Below, piece by piece: positions 34,993 to 46,791 of a DNA stretch of 64,000 bases. Both the position numbers and the translations under genes were made by a program. The stretch covers positions 23,684,001 through 23,748,000 of the forward strand of contig OU612065.1 in assembly GCA_914767715.1 (NCBI GenBank). Direction: 5' to 3'. The notes beneath the pieces are model-generated. The model did not search any database and was not told where the DNA came from. It was given only the letters and a program-made list of their open reading frames with translations. The first letter of the stretch is position 1; every line of letters begins with the position of its first letter. The stretch is from Membranipora membranacea (taxonomy: Eukaryota > Bryozoa > Gymnolaemata > Cheilostomatida > Membraniporidae).

Positions 34993-37304
34993 CCTACCAT
35001 AAACCTTCTAAAAGCAAGAGAATTATGAAATTAAGGAAGGTAGGAGAGTTTCTTCGAGCTGTCATGAACTGTCTCCCACAGTATAACATTCCAAAAAAAA
35101 AGCTCCCTGACAACAACATAAAAAACACAATAACTCGTGAGTGATTAAGACAGATAAAGCTACTAGAGTAGAACATCTGCTACATCTACGCTGTGACAAC
35201 AAGAGACACAGAATGATTATAATCTTATCAGGTGTTTTGGCAGCAGCTGCTACCAGATATATCATGACACATGAAATTGTATCACAGAAACCATCAACAC
35301 AACAAATAAAACATTTACAATTTTTCTTTAGCATTTCACATTGTCTGCTGACATATTTGCCAACAATGCAAGTGCGAGGATGGAGTATAACTTCTCTGTG
35401 CAACTAGGTAGTCGAGATGGCAGAACTTCACAACAAGATTATAAAAATAAGTTTCTCACATAAAACAGAATTAATTCAGTGAAATAGTTTCTCAGATGTG
35501 TTAGCTAATATAGAATATAAAACTCCACTCAGCAAACAAATATACACAAAACATGATATGAGTGAAAACCGGACCAAGGTACTTCATGGCTCCCTTAGGC
35601 CTATGTGGTACAAACTTATGTAGATTTCCCCATTTGATAAAAACCTTGACTCTGCTAAACCGAAAAATCAATTTGTAATCAATTCTCTCGGCACTCATCA
35701 TGAAATTATTCGACATACCAATTTTGGCGTAAAAAATACATCTCCCCAATGCGCATGTGAAATGTTACACCAGTGAGCACCCTTGGTTAGATGATGGTAG
35801 TGATTATTTCCTGGATTTTGGAAACAATATCTGTTGTATATTCTGTTTCATTGTCTAATGATAAGAGATAAAATCACATTAGAGAGTCATATTCGTGGTT
35901 CAGCTCTCCAACGGAGACCAAATGAAAGGGACTTCAATCTTTAGGTTGACAAAGACCACCCTTAATTAGGCAGACTCTGACTGTATATAGGTTTTGGCTG
36001 AGACTACAGCATCTACTTCTTTGACAAAAGCTGCTTGTGGAATACAGCTCATCTCACCTAATGTCAGACTGGTTATATTGAAAATTACAGACTTTTTATA
36101 ATTATGATATATCAGCCATGTAAACAGAACTAGGCTCAAGTACAGTACTTCATCAATCAAAGTCCAGAGTGTATGCAGAGCATCATTTATTTATCATATC
36201 AACCAACTGATAGATAGGGGGTTGCGGGAACACACACAGCCAGAGAGTGATAGGTGAGAAGTGCATCAGGGTGCATTGAATTTTCCCTTTCTAATCAAAA
36301 TAATATAGGTAAATATAATATAATGAATATTGTTGAATTAATAAATATAATTATTATTATTATATTTATTAGTTACATATTGGATGATTTCTTGGATGGG
36401 ATTTGCTCCACTGTCTGTTGCCCATATGATACTTACAAGTAAACTATTGCAGTTCCAATCTTCAGATGGTAGAGATGTAGTTCAGTTAGTGGCCTATAGA
36501 GGATTAGAACCACCTGCCAAACTTTATACAAGGAGTGGCATGGATAATAAAAAAATTGTCAGCTGATTGAGAATGGAATGAGTGCACAAGGAATTGCTGC
36601 TTATGCGCATGCGTTGGCAACATAGTTACAGTTCATCCGCCTCTAGTAACAAGCAAAACATAGCATCAAAACCTTATTGAAAAGTAAAATAAGCCTTCTC
36701 AGATTTTAATAAAATGTAAAAATGTTCAGAATATTGTCTTTATTTGACTTGAATATGCATGAATGTACCATAAAACCATAAAAAACTAGTTGGTTTTAAT
36801 TAGCGGAATTATTGTCCACTCTCATTGGAGTAAATTTTTCAGCCTTGACACATATAAAGTGGCTGAAATCAAATCAAACTGTACTGGGTTGATTATGGAA
36901 AACCCTGAGTACAGTTTCAAGGTTCAGCATCTACATAATCTCATGCTCACTGAAGAAAAAATTTGTGAGAATTACTGTAACAGTGCAACTCCTTGAACAG
37001 TGTTATAACAAATAAAAATAATACATAGTTTCAGGCAAGTGTCTCAGTTTTACTAACCAATAACAGACTCATGTGCCATTATGTTGGATGAAACCATAAG
37101 TTTATAATTGTTTGGAGCTTTTTCTCCAACCAAAAGCACTGACTGGAGAACCCATATATTATAAATAATGATGATTGAATAACTCTAAGTCTTACTCTAG
37201 CTTGCTAGTAGACTTCTTTCTAGGTAGCTAGTACTTCCAGCATGTCATGACAAAGTTCCCCCTACCAAACGAACTGCGAAAGACAGAATCAACTGATTTC
37301 TCAC
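34993..37304. other. Region upstream of TUB, no firm gene
   Basis: No exon could be joined with confidence. A minus-strand frame at 36160-35966 has a hydrophobic stretch (LYLSLVLFTWLIYHNYKK) and could be a further exon of the unrecognised membrane-protein gene at 37,305-37,637, but no acceptor was found before it. A plus-strand stretch at 36,453-36,565 follows an acceptor-like TTGCAG but has no partner. The rest is AT-rich and featureless. Confidence 0.35.
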
Positions 37305-37637
37305 CTGTTTAATCATAGAAAAAGGAGCCAGCCAGCTCCACCAAGAGACTATCCCCAAACCTTGACCTCGAATAGAACCCTCATCATGGTTCTGTAATAC
37401 ACCACGACAAAAGCTGAATGTTTTCGATCATCACATCAATCGGCATAACTGAGTTAGTGCTCACTTGACATATGCTAAAACATAGTATAAACAGAGCCAC
37501 CATATCACCAAACCTCGCGTCTGCTCTTTTCTTCATCTGCACCAGCAAAGATGGAAATCGACTATACGGCAGGAACAGACTCGTCCACTCTGATGGCTTA
37601 TACCAAATCCCTTTTCTTCGATATTCTCGTACTTGAA
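37305..37637 (-). CDS. Exons of an unrecognised membrane protein
   Basis: Two exons with good splice sites and compatible phase, 37637-37465 (donor CAA|GTGAGC) and 37391-37305 (donor CAG|GTGAGA). The first encodes VREYRRKGIWYKPSEWTSLF followed by a Lys/Arg-rich stretch and a hydrophobic segment ending ILCFSICQ. The second is 29 codons, phase 0 at both ends, with GLGIVSWWSWLAPFSMIKQ. The mix of amphipathic and hydrophobic segments suggests a multi-pass membrane protein. A possible upstream piece near 37,880-37,780 (LFCTFMFAGALDLGYLLAAV) lacks a clear donor. The gene would be head to head with EXOSC6. I do not recognise the family. Confidence 0.45.
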
Positions 37638-38110
37638 CTGAAATTAAGGACACACATACTGTCACATCACATGAGCCTTCTACACTCTGATATTGAGAAC
37701 TCGTCAGGAGAACCAAGAACACACTGGAAGTCTAAACGACTTTAATACCGAAGAATGGTTTTGAGTCTCCGTAGCCTCTACACTGCAGCCAAAAGATATC
37801 CTAAATCTAAGGCCCCCGCAAACATGAATGTACAAAAGAGCCTGACAAGCTCAGTGATTTCCGATGCAAATTTTTGTTATGTGTCTCACTCTGTTGGGTG
37901 TTCAATGTATAGTACAAGCTTTCAAATCCATTGGGCATGCAATGTTCTTCGTGCGGGGAGTTTAAAACTTATCGGTCTTGCCATGTGACCAAGGTTCAGA
38001 TCGGTCATTTCATTTCTAAGTCCTTACCACCTCGCATCATGCGCTTCAAAGCCAGCATTCGACTGTTGACAACTTTAATTTCCCTTTTGCAGGAATATTA
38101 TTGAAAAGCC

Positions 38111-41100
38111 ATGCCAGGAGATAGCAGGAGAAATAATTATCAAGAAGAATCTTTTCATCCAAAGCGTTTCACTGCAGGATCAGTGATTGAAGATACACCA
38201 TTGGTAAGAGAAGACACATCTCCTACAAGAGATCAGTAATATAAGTAAAGTAATAGTAGGGTGACAAGCCTTTACATCCTACTTCTTAAATGGCACATGA
38301 TTAGCACATATGTGTGGAATCAACAGCTTCATACTGAATGGAAAAGTCTATCATCAGGGAGGGTGGGAGTATATCCCACCCTCCCTGCTGTCATCTTTTG
38401 AAAGTTATGATAAAAATCTTATGACTATGTCTTTGTTATATATACACTAAATTGCCAATCAATTTACGATGTGATGCACCATGAAATTATTTTATTAAAA
38501 TCAGACAGTATTACAAAAGAATTTGTGGAAATTGGTTGAATGAGAATGTCAGATGCAAGCTGACGTGAAAAAGAAACTGTAAAATTGTGAGAGCAGTTAG
38601 CTCGTTACCTCTGGCTCAATGACTATAATCTGTGCCTGGATAATGCACAAGAGGTAGAAATCTTTATGTTTCCTTGAAATTTTGATGATGAATTAGTCTA
38701 CAGACTCTAACTGTTGATTACCACATCTTGTTAATCAATCTCATATAATGAGATTCATTTTCACACCTTTGCATTCTCTGTCATCTCATATGGGTATTTC
38801 ATATAATTAAAACACAAATAGGCTAGAAGAGGATGAATCAGCCAAGTGTTAATCGTTAACCTCATTTGTATACGCAACATTGTCTATACTAACTGTGATT
38901 CACTTGTTCTATGGCGTGACTGCACCAATGAGTATTTGGTATCTCTGTCTGTAGTGTTGTTATCTCTTACTGAATGAGCCTCCAGGTGGGGTATGCAATA
39001 ATATACAGCCTCCGATGCTCACATTTCCCATGATTTGCTGAAGCTAGATATACGATATTACAAGTATTTTTCTCAGCAGTCGACAGTTCTTATCCTGAAT
39101 GTGATTGCTAATTTTAGGTTAACGAAAATGGTCTGAGGAAGGATGAGCGAAAGGAGGCTGATCCCAGACCTTTGTGTGAGTTTTCTTCTCCATCAAACGT
39201 CACAAGGAAGCAAACGATTAATTTCCGTTCAAGGAAGTTCACTTATTATTACCATCGTAGCTGATAGAAAAAATTCAGGTTTAAAGTCAAAATTAATTGC
39301 CGAATATCACAGCCATGACGGCTTAATATCTTTTTTATCAGACAATAGTGTTGTCAGTAGGCAGCAAAGATATGTAATGACATAATGATGTGACATGTCT
39401 GTCTGTATCATTTTACGGCAGCGACATCCCTGCTTATAACACATAATAAACAATTACTCAATACTGTTGTCCTCTTTTAATTTTCAGTTATGGAAACTGG
39501 AATTGTTACACGAAGTAAGGGATCATCATATATCGAGATTGGTAACACTAAGGTGATATGTGCCTGGTGAGTGATATGATTCATCCATGATTCTCATAGT
39601 AATGACACGTAGCTTGTTTCAAGGAAAATCTGGTCGACATCCAATCGATCTGATATTTGTAATTGCACTTGAATGAAATTTCTCTATTCAGTGTTACCAT
39701 TACCAGTATAAGATGGGCTTTATTCTTTAACTTGAAAGAAGTTTGCGACTGGGTTGACAACTCATGTCTGTTTTTGTTGTTTTATTACAGTTATGGTCCA
39801 AAGCAGCTGCAGACTAAGGACAGTAGTTTTAGTAAAGGAGTTCTCGTTTGCGAGATGAAATATGCCAACTTTGCGCGTTTAGAACACAAGTCAGACCAGA
39901 CTACTGAAACAGAGAAGGAGTTGTCCTCACTGGTTGTAGATGCACTGAGCCCATGTGTAATATTGGTAAGTGTTAGTTCATGTTGGATATCATGAGGAAT
40001 AAAATGACTTTCTTACGTTAATTCACTTCCTATCATCTCATTCCCAAACAAATAATTTTGGGGCGACTTGTTGGCTACTTCTTATCTGTCATCAACATGA
40101 AGAAATTAGGGATAAAATTGATTTTCAGCGAGTAGAGATACACCTTACCTGTCTGATGATTATCATGGGTGGGTATCCTTAACCTAAGAAAAAAAGCTTG
40201 TCTAATCAAGCAGACTGGTTTATATTTATATAAAAGTATTTTGGTAAACAGCGTTAGTTGTGCTCTCGCTAGACTGGAGCGCGTAACTCCTATATTGATA
40301 TTCTGCATTATGAGCTCAGGGAGTCCCAAACTGCCTGATGAGCTATACATACATCTAATTGGTATAACGACTATATACAATACCAGGACCATATCATAGA
40401 CTAATGGTTTTGAAGATCAATATCTTTTTATCACATGTCAAGCTTTGACATGTCGCATGAACTTTGAGGCTTTTGGGGTACCATACTGAACAAGGATAGG
40501 ACACACATAGTATTATTTTTGGTGACTGAATCAAATCGCGATCGCCTACCCGTACATCATTATGGGCTGGCTGTGGCGTTACTAGCATAACCAATGTTTG
40601 CTTTTCATGTTCACAGGATAGTTTTCCGAAAGCTCAGGTGGATATGTACATTACAGTCTTAGAAGATGATGGGAGTGGTAAGCTTTTCTGATTTTTTAGA
40701 ATTGATTCAGTGTTATGTTATGAGGGATTTGATAATAAAGGTGTGAGAAATTGGTAAATTGATTTTCTGCTAGAATTGAAGAGGGGATAATATGAGCTGG
40801 AGAGCAATTGACTCAGTGAAAATTTGTTTTCTTTTTTTTCAGTGTTGGCAGCTTCTATAACAGCGACATCATTAGCCCTGGCTGACGCTGGTATTGAGAT
40901 GTACAGTTTGGCTGTCGGTGCTTCAATGGTGAGCTCAAGTCGTAGTAAATAAAAGACAATGATGGGAAATTGTTGTAGCTTTCACAGTCATCAGAACTAG
41001 AGTTCTCCATGTATCCAATTCCAAGAGAAGGATAAATAGTTGCAATATCATAGTATTAATCTTAATTTCAGAGACAGTTGAAAGAATGGACTTTGATTGA

Positions 41101-42079
41101 TCCTGCCTCGCATGAGGAAAGCAGGGTGAGATACAATTATTTATGCTAGTAAAAACGCATTCTATCCTGATGTTTGACAAACAAATCAGAACAATGTTAG
41201 CTCAGGTAGTAGCAGTTAGATTTTGGCAGTATGTAGGCCAGTTTTCATGTTTGCTCTCATCATGAGAACACGCTGGCAAAGTTCCTGATTTTTGTTTGTC
41301 GAATGTCAATAAAGGGCGTATATTCTCTCCAATAATGTTTGTGAATGTATACTTGGCATTCAAGGCCATGAAAAGCAGATTATGGAGAATAGCACAATAA
41401 GCTGTTCTCTACATAAAATTGTTTGTCAAAATTCGTTATTGAAAAAAATAGTTCCTAAAAAATACAGAGCTCAATGTTATACTGGCCTGATATATTTTTA
41501 TTTTATGTATAATCTATGTATATTCTATGTCTGTTTTATGTATATTCTATGTGTATTCTATGTGTATTCTGTCTTTTAGATAGCACAACTAGGTGACAAT
41601 ACAGGGAGCCTAACTGTGTCATACATGGTCAGCTGGTCACAGATAAGTATGATCTCACAGCAAGGTTATCTTGCTCAAGCCGAGCTGACCCAGGTAAGGG
41701 AACAATAGACAGTATTCTGAGCACAAATTTAAGCCTTTGTTTGGAGTAGTCCTCTCGCCATATGGGTACTCTTTTATCCACGCGGCATAAGAAAATGAAG
41801 CTGAAATGGGCTTATCTTGGAAACTGCTGTTGAAGCAATGGTCTATTTGGCTTAGCTACATAAGAGACATAGGGAGTATAAGATAAATCATAACATTGCT
41901 CTGATCTCAAGGGTCTGAATTTGTTTCCACATTTTTTGAGATTCTTCACTGTTTCAACTTTTTTATAGGGCATCATGACCCTGACTGAGGTTTGCAAGGA
42001 AATATATCCCCTCATGCAGAAGGCTCTGCAGAAGTCAGTGAAAAGAAAAACACAGGAGGCTGTCCAAGCACCAAGCTGA
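38111..42079 (+). CDS. EXOSC6: Exosome complex component MTR3 (EXOSC6)
   Basis: A RNase PH-like subunit of the six-member ring of the RNA exosome, which threads RNA for 3'-5' decay and processing in nucleus and cytoplasm. In animals the ring itself is catalytically inactive. Nine exons join in frame: 38111-38203, 39118-39175, 39488-39566, 39791-39965, 40617-40677, 40843-40928, 41072-41125, 41580-41693, 41969-42079. They give 276 residues (human 272). The start MPGDSRRNNYQEES mirrors the human N-terminus MPGDHRR. Diagnostic stretches are SKGSSYIEIGNTKVICACYG, KGVLVCEMKYANFA, VDMYITVLEDDGS, and ATSLALADAGIEMYSLAVG. The last exon ends in a Lys/Arg-rich tail. It converges on SNRNP25, with 123 bases between the two stop codons. 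Confidence 0.93.
38355..38387. repeat. 33-bp perfect hairpin in EXOSC6 intron 1
   Basis: Arms CAGGGAGGGTGGGA and TCCCACCCTCCCTG pair perfectly around five bases. The flanks are CTATCAT and CTGTCAT, one mismatch in seven. A smaller relative CAGGGAGAATTCTCCCTG is at 63332-63349. Confidence 0.75.
41510..41578 (+). repeat. TATGTGTATTC-type tandem repeat before an EXOSC6 acceptor
   Basis: About six degenerate 11-16 base units (TATGTATATTC / TATGTGTATTC) run up to the acceptor GTCTTTTAG that precedes the exon at 41580. The repeat replaces the usual pyrimidine tract for most of its length. Confidence 0.65.
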
Positions 42080-42174
42080 GATTCGATAATGATGCATATA
42101 ATTACATATAATTACTTTTCATATTTTCTTTATACATATGTACATTCATCTATGTCATATCCATAGCTCAAAAC

Positions 42175-42180
42175 AATAAA
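42175..42180 (+). terminator. AATAAA polyadenylation signal for EXOSC6
   Basis: Canonical AATAAA 96 bases after the EXOSC6 stop codon and only 23 bases before the complement of the SNRNP25 stop. Cleavage downstream of it would make the EXOSC6 transcript overlap the last SNRNP25 exon in antisense. Confidence 0.6.
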
Positions 42181-42202
42181 GTACAGGTACAAAAACATTT
42201 CT

Positions 42203-44345
42203 TCAATAACGACCGTGCTCAAACCTTTGAGATGAAACAAGGCGCTTGCAAAAGCAAAGTGTGTCTTTGTTTCTTATGTTGTACCTGGAGAAAAAAAAGA
42301 ATCAGATATGTAAATCATAAGTGAAGTCACAGTTTATTCTAGCTGGCTAAACATTTGGATTCAACATGATTATCCCAATTTCAACTTTCCAGACAATCTG
42401 TGCTGTGCTGAGAGTAAAGGCAATATGTATTCACATGGGATTAATTATTTGGTAATGTTTTATGTTGTTAAAGAGTTATGATCAAGAATAAAATAAAATC
42501 ATAGCAACACTCTTGAGATGAAGTATGCGGCAGGTTTTGATTTTTTACTTTTTTGTCATAACTCTGGTCACTGCTGAACATTTCAATCCAAAGGTGTTAG
42601 CTGTCGATGCGTTTTCTAGACCAGAATGATTTTTGCAGAGTTGGTTTGGTTTGTGGTCACAAAATGATGAGATGGAGATTTTGTGGCACTTTTTAAGGGA
42701 ACACCACTTCCTGGTGAAATTTAAGAACGCTTCCCTCTCTAGAACCTCCCTGCCTGAACTCCGTCAGTATTTAACATTTTGGAGTTCATACCATGAAATT
42801 AACATTGCTAGGGATGTGTTGCACCTGCGGGCCAGTTTGCGCCATATCCATAAATATAACGTTAAATGAAGACCGGCTTGCTAGCAACTGCCCTCTTGCA
42901 TTTGCACATAAAAAATACGAAATAGTTTGGATTTGGTAATTAACATCACATCAAGCTATTAAATAAGTGATATCCTATGAAATCTAGGGATTTTAAATTT
43001 AGATGCTTGGATGCTGTTGTTGGACGAATTTATTATGAAGGTGTGTTCAGTATTAGATCTGCCAACCAGCCAGAAAAAGATAACAAGTTTGGATAAGAAA
43101 AATCTCATCTAATGTTGTAAATTAGGCATTTTGAATGGTTGCATTTATTTCTCTATACATTTGTGTTTTGGCTCATTTCCAGGAATCATTTCCCCAATGT
43201 ACTATGTCATTATTAGACACGTAAATCTATCAGTATCTTAGAAAACGGAGAAAATGTTGTGAAAAGTGAGACCCTTTTCATAGCACTCATACAAACTGCT
43301 AGCCTGTCTTGACAAGCACTGCACCAGTTCGATACAGGCGGTTATTCATGTCTCTGAGTCGATATGCAAGAAGAAATAACCATCCCAAGGAATAATCAAA
43401 CTTTTTCAGTGAAGAGATATCTAATACTGCGAAATGAGAACCCAGTGAACAAAAATATCTGAATTATATAGGTCGACTTTATTTTTTAGCTTGACTATTT
43501 GGTATATTATGTGAGTGTAACTTGAGTTTTCCGTGTGTGATTACGGATTGTCACAAAATCTCACTTGCAGCCATTTTTGTACTCAAACCAGCATCAGTAG
43601 CCTACTTAGTTGATGTCCCCTTTCATATATAGCATCTAGTTGCACCTCATTGTTGTAACAGGGCGTTATATAATATGCAAGAAAATGTACTTATCTGAGA
43701 AGTAGATGCCTTGTTCACTCACTCTTTGATGTATTTTTTATCATCACTTAGTTTGACCCCATTATGGGTGAGCCAGTGTTTCCTCCAAAAATACTTCCAG
43801 CTTAGATATATGGAGTGTTCTCCTTGTCTCTCTATATGTCTGGTGACTTGTTGTTCTGAAATGAAAACCACCTTGAGTTTAAACATGCAATTTGGAGTTG
43901 CTCCCCCACTACCGATAAGCTCAAACCCGTCGTGTGCAGAAAAACTGGATCAAACTCGGTCTACGCTTCAATAGCTCTGTGAAAGATGTTGATATTTAAC
44001 TGCACACATATATGATAATGCTTGGAGCTTTTATAATGATAGCTGCTGCTCAAATACATAACTACTAAATTACCCTTGGTATCAATTGACACCTGGAATC
44101 TACAATGTAGTGTACCTTCTACAAGAACAACAACAAATCAGATTTCGCTTGTAACGATCAACACACTCACGTATGGCAATCTTGAGCTCTTGGATTGTGC
44201 AGTTGTTCACTACGGCTAATTTGATGGTATCAAGAGGTTGTCTGTTCAAGTACAGAGTAATTGACTGCCCATATTCGACAGCTATCTGCGAATTAACTTC
44301 GGGAAGTGACACATCTTCAGGCAGATCTGACAGAAATGGGTCGTC
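42203..44345 (-). CDS. SNRNP25: U11/U12 snRNP 25 kDa protein (SNRNP25), 5' exon not found
   Basis: A ubiquitin-fold subunit of the U11/U12 di-snRNP of the minor spliceosome, which removes U12-type introns in the nucleus. Exons 44345-44116, 43800-43723 and 42284-42203 join with matching phases (AG|C, then GA|G). The first reads DDPFLSDLPEDV, then VNSQIAVEYGQS, close to human VNSQIALEYGQ, and a helix LKIAIRECVDRYK. The second reads WKYFWRKHWLTHNG and the third YNIRNKDTLCFCKRL, matching the human WSYVWRTYHL and YGIRNRDEVSFIKKL blocks. The tail FEHGRY is extra relative to human. The start codon must be in an upstream exon, which would encode only about a dozen residues; I could not find it, possibly because of the mobile-element patch above 44,889. 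Confidence 0.88.
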
Positions 44346-44888
44346 CTAGAATGATGGAAAGTATAGGAATAAACCACATCAGAGTTCCCATTAGATACAT
44401 ATAGAACTGTTCACTCCTTTTGATTGCATATGAAAGATCAATCCTGGTTAAGAATTGCAGCAACCTATCACAAGAATCAGCAACTAGTATTCATGGAATT
44501 TATGTTCTTATGTTGAAACCAAAAGCCATCATCAGCTTATTTCATAGACAATGTCACAGATATTCTAAATCTAATGGTTGTTGAGTGGACAAGTCGGTAG
44601 AGCAATATTTGAAGACAGTGATAAGAAATGATCAGCTCAGTACAGAAAAAAATCATAACAGCCTCCAGTCAGTTTTTTGACCCGGATAATCTTGTACAGA
44701 CACCACACAACAAAATTTTAAAATGAGTCATTTCAAAAACTCAAGGTTTAATTCTCTAACTTCTAAAAAACAATATTAAACATGGAGTTGTTCTCTCTTG
44801 TTACCTTGCTTCTATGTTTATTCAATATCTAGTGTTTAGCAGATGGCAATACATAGTTTTAGTATAGTTGTAGAGTTGAAGTTTACAT

Positions 44889-45261
44889 CATACCTGACAA
44901 GTCTCCCTTTTTGGTAGGGAGCCTCCCAGTTTTTAGGGTCTTTTTCCACTCCCTCCCTATCTCCCTTTTTTCAGCTTCCTTTACCCAAAAATTTCTTTAA
45001 GCTTCTTTTTGCAAGGGAAACTATGTTTTTTTTACCCCATCTGTACATATACCCATGTAATTACTTATTACCATTACTGCTTGTATGTAAAATCAAGTAA
45101 AATGACGCAATTCATAATATGAAAGCTCAAGTTTTGGCTTAGAAATATGACAAACAAGGGTCGAATTGCACGCTCACTGCATGACGCAGAGTGGTATTCC
45201 GGGTTAGAAGATTGTCCGCGGAGACCTCCTGATTTCTGGGTCTACCAACTTGTCATGTATG
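44889..45261. mobile_element. hAT-type MITE (373 bp)
   Basis: The left end is CATACCTGACAAGT; the reverse complement of the right end is CATACATGACAAGT, one mismatch in 14. It is flanked by exact 8-bp duplications GTTTACAT (44881-44888 and 45262-45269). The ends are nearly the same as those of the element at 18692-19777, and both carry ACTCCCTATCTCCC just inside the left end, so they belong to one family. No reading frame remains. Confidence 0.88.
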
Positions 45262-45269
45262 GTTTACAT

Positions 45270-46039
45270 TCCCACTCAACCAAAATGCCTTCCCCAATCA
45301 ATAGTTGGGAGCATTAGAGGCGACGCTTTCATGCACTTATTGAAAAAGGCAGTTTAATATAATTTCTGGGCCCATCACAAACTTTGGCAATACTCTACTT
45401 GGCTCAGTGTTATATAAAGGGGTGTTACAGCCGTCATGTTACAATTAGCATGTTCTCATACCTTCAGCAGATTCCCAATAGTGGCAGAAACCACACTACA
45501 TATTTCAACATGAGACAATTCTTCCCATTCTGCCATTCACTAAAGAAAATAAACAAGACAGTCATCTAAGAGTTGCTTTACCCACCCCTGACAAGAGTCA
45601 GGTACATATGGCAAAGACAGAGTCGACATATGGACTGGGTGTAGCGTATCTTGGCCAGATTGCTGCTGGGCTATGCTCCAGGGTTCCTTTGGTAATATAA
45701 TACCACTTGGATAGGCAATGCCATGTGTCATGGACCTGCCATTTACTTACATGGAACAAAATACAAATATACCCCATATCGTAGTGGCCCTTGGATACTG
45801 TAAATCATTGCGCATTGTAGGAGTTTATCCATTTGTTTAAATACTGCTCCGAGCTTGTTGACAACCATAAAGTGTATAGATATATATATGAAAAGTTTGC
45901 TCCTTCTGTGGTAGCTGAACTCAGGCTTCTGAATCCACAGGTTTTTTAAATCCCCGCAACGCATCAACAAAGGAAACAAACTTTTTCCAATATATGGTAG
46001 TATACCCCAGTTACCATAGCTAGGACTAAAGTAAAATTT
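45270..46039. other. Spacer without recognised features
   Basis: No supported exon or element; several short open frames with no family signature. The missing first exon of SNRNP25 could lie here. Confidence 0.3.
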
Positions 46040-46215
46040 TTAAATACAGTTTTAGGACCATTAAGTGGTAGGATCGATGATACCCTGTTGACCAACATAA
46101 GCCTGATCAGCACCGCAAAGCTATGGAACTCTATCCCACCCAGTAGTCCCATCCTGAGCGGTCATTCGGTGGCCAGCAAAGGCAGATTTGGTGAAGATGG
46201 ACTTCATGTATGACT
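46040..46215 (+). mobile_element. Small LINE ORF2 C-terminal fragment
   Basis: Reading plus strand, the stretch near 46,110-46,205 gives TAKLWNSIPPSSPILSG followed by HSVASKGRFGEDGLHV and a stop. The LWN.(I/L)PP motif is typical of the C-terminal part of non-LTR retrotransposon ORF2. It is opposite in strand to the larger fragment at 46,792-47,745. It is short, so the assignment is tentative. Confidence 0.4.
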
Positions 46216-46791
46216 GATGGGGCAGTCAAACAATGCAGGGGACCTATGTTTTGGAGTAGACCTGTGGTAGTAACAGCAAGGACTAAGCATAAGTGATGAG
46301 TCAACTTTGTCATTTGACTGACTGATTGTCTGTACTCTTTTACTCCTTGGTCTGTCTGTAGTTGTACCAGGGAGAAAGAGCTAACTTTGGACTATTACAA
46401 TCATCTATGCAGTAAAACTGTCAATGATTATTATCCACCTACACTCACGCCAATGAGCTCTCTCCATTGCTGACACTGGCTGGCCTATTTACATTCGAGG
46501 AGTAACAGGGTTACTCCTTAGTCTTTGCTATACCTATCTATACATACCCAATAATATGGAATATGGGTTTTTTTTAGTTCATACTTCAGGGAGACATTGG
46601 TTGGTTCAGGGAGAATGGTTTGTTGTAGCCTGTCTTGACTAGCTTGTCAAGACATACTACTTACTTGGTACTTGGTACTTGTCGAGTAATCTCCAACTTC
46701 TGATGAAGGTTATTGAGATGTGGAAATCTCATATATCCGTATTTCGTTTCCGGATCAATAACTGATAACCAAATTTAGAAAGCCATACACC

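Noticed and set aside
40170-40190. U12-type signals (GTATCCTTAAC) in EXOSC6 intron 4
   Set aside because: The motif is mid-intron, more than 400 bases from the acceptor, and all exon borders there are good GT-AG sites.
42633-42869. 78-residue plus-strand frame in a SNRNP25 intron
   Set aside because: No family match and no supporting splice context; could not be tied to any gene.
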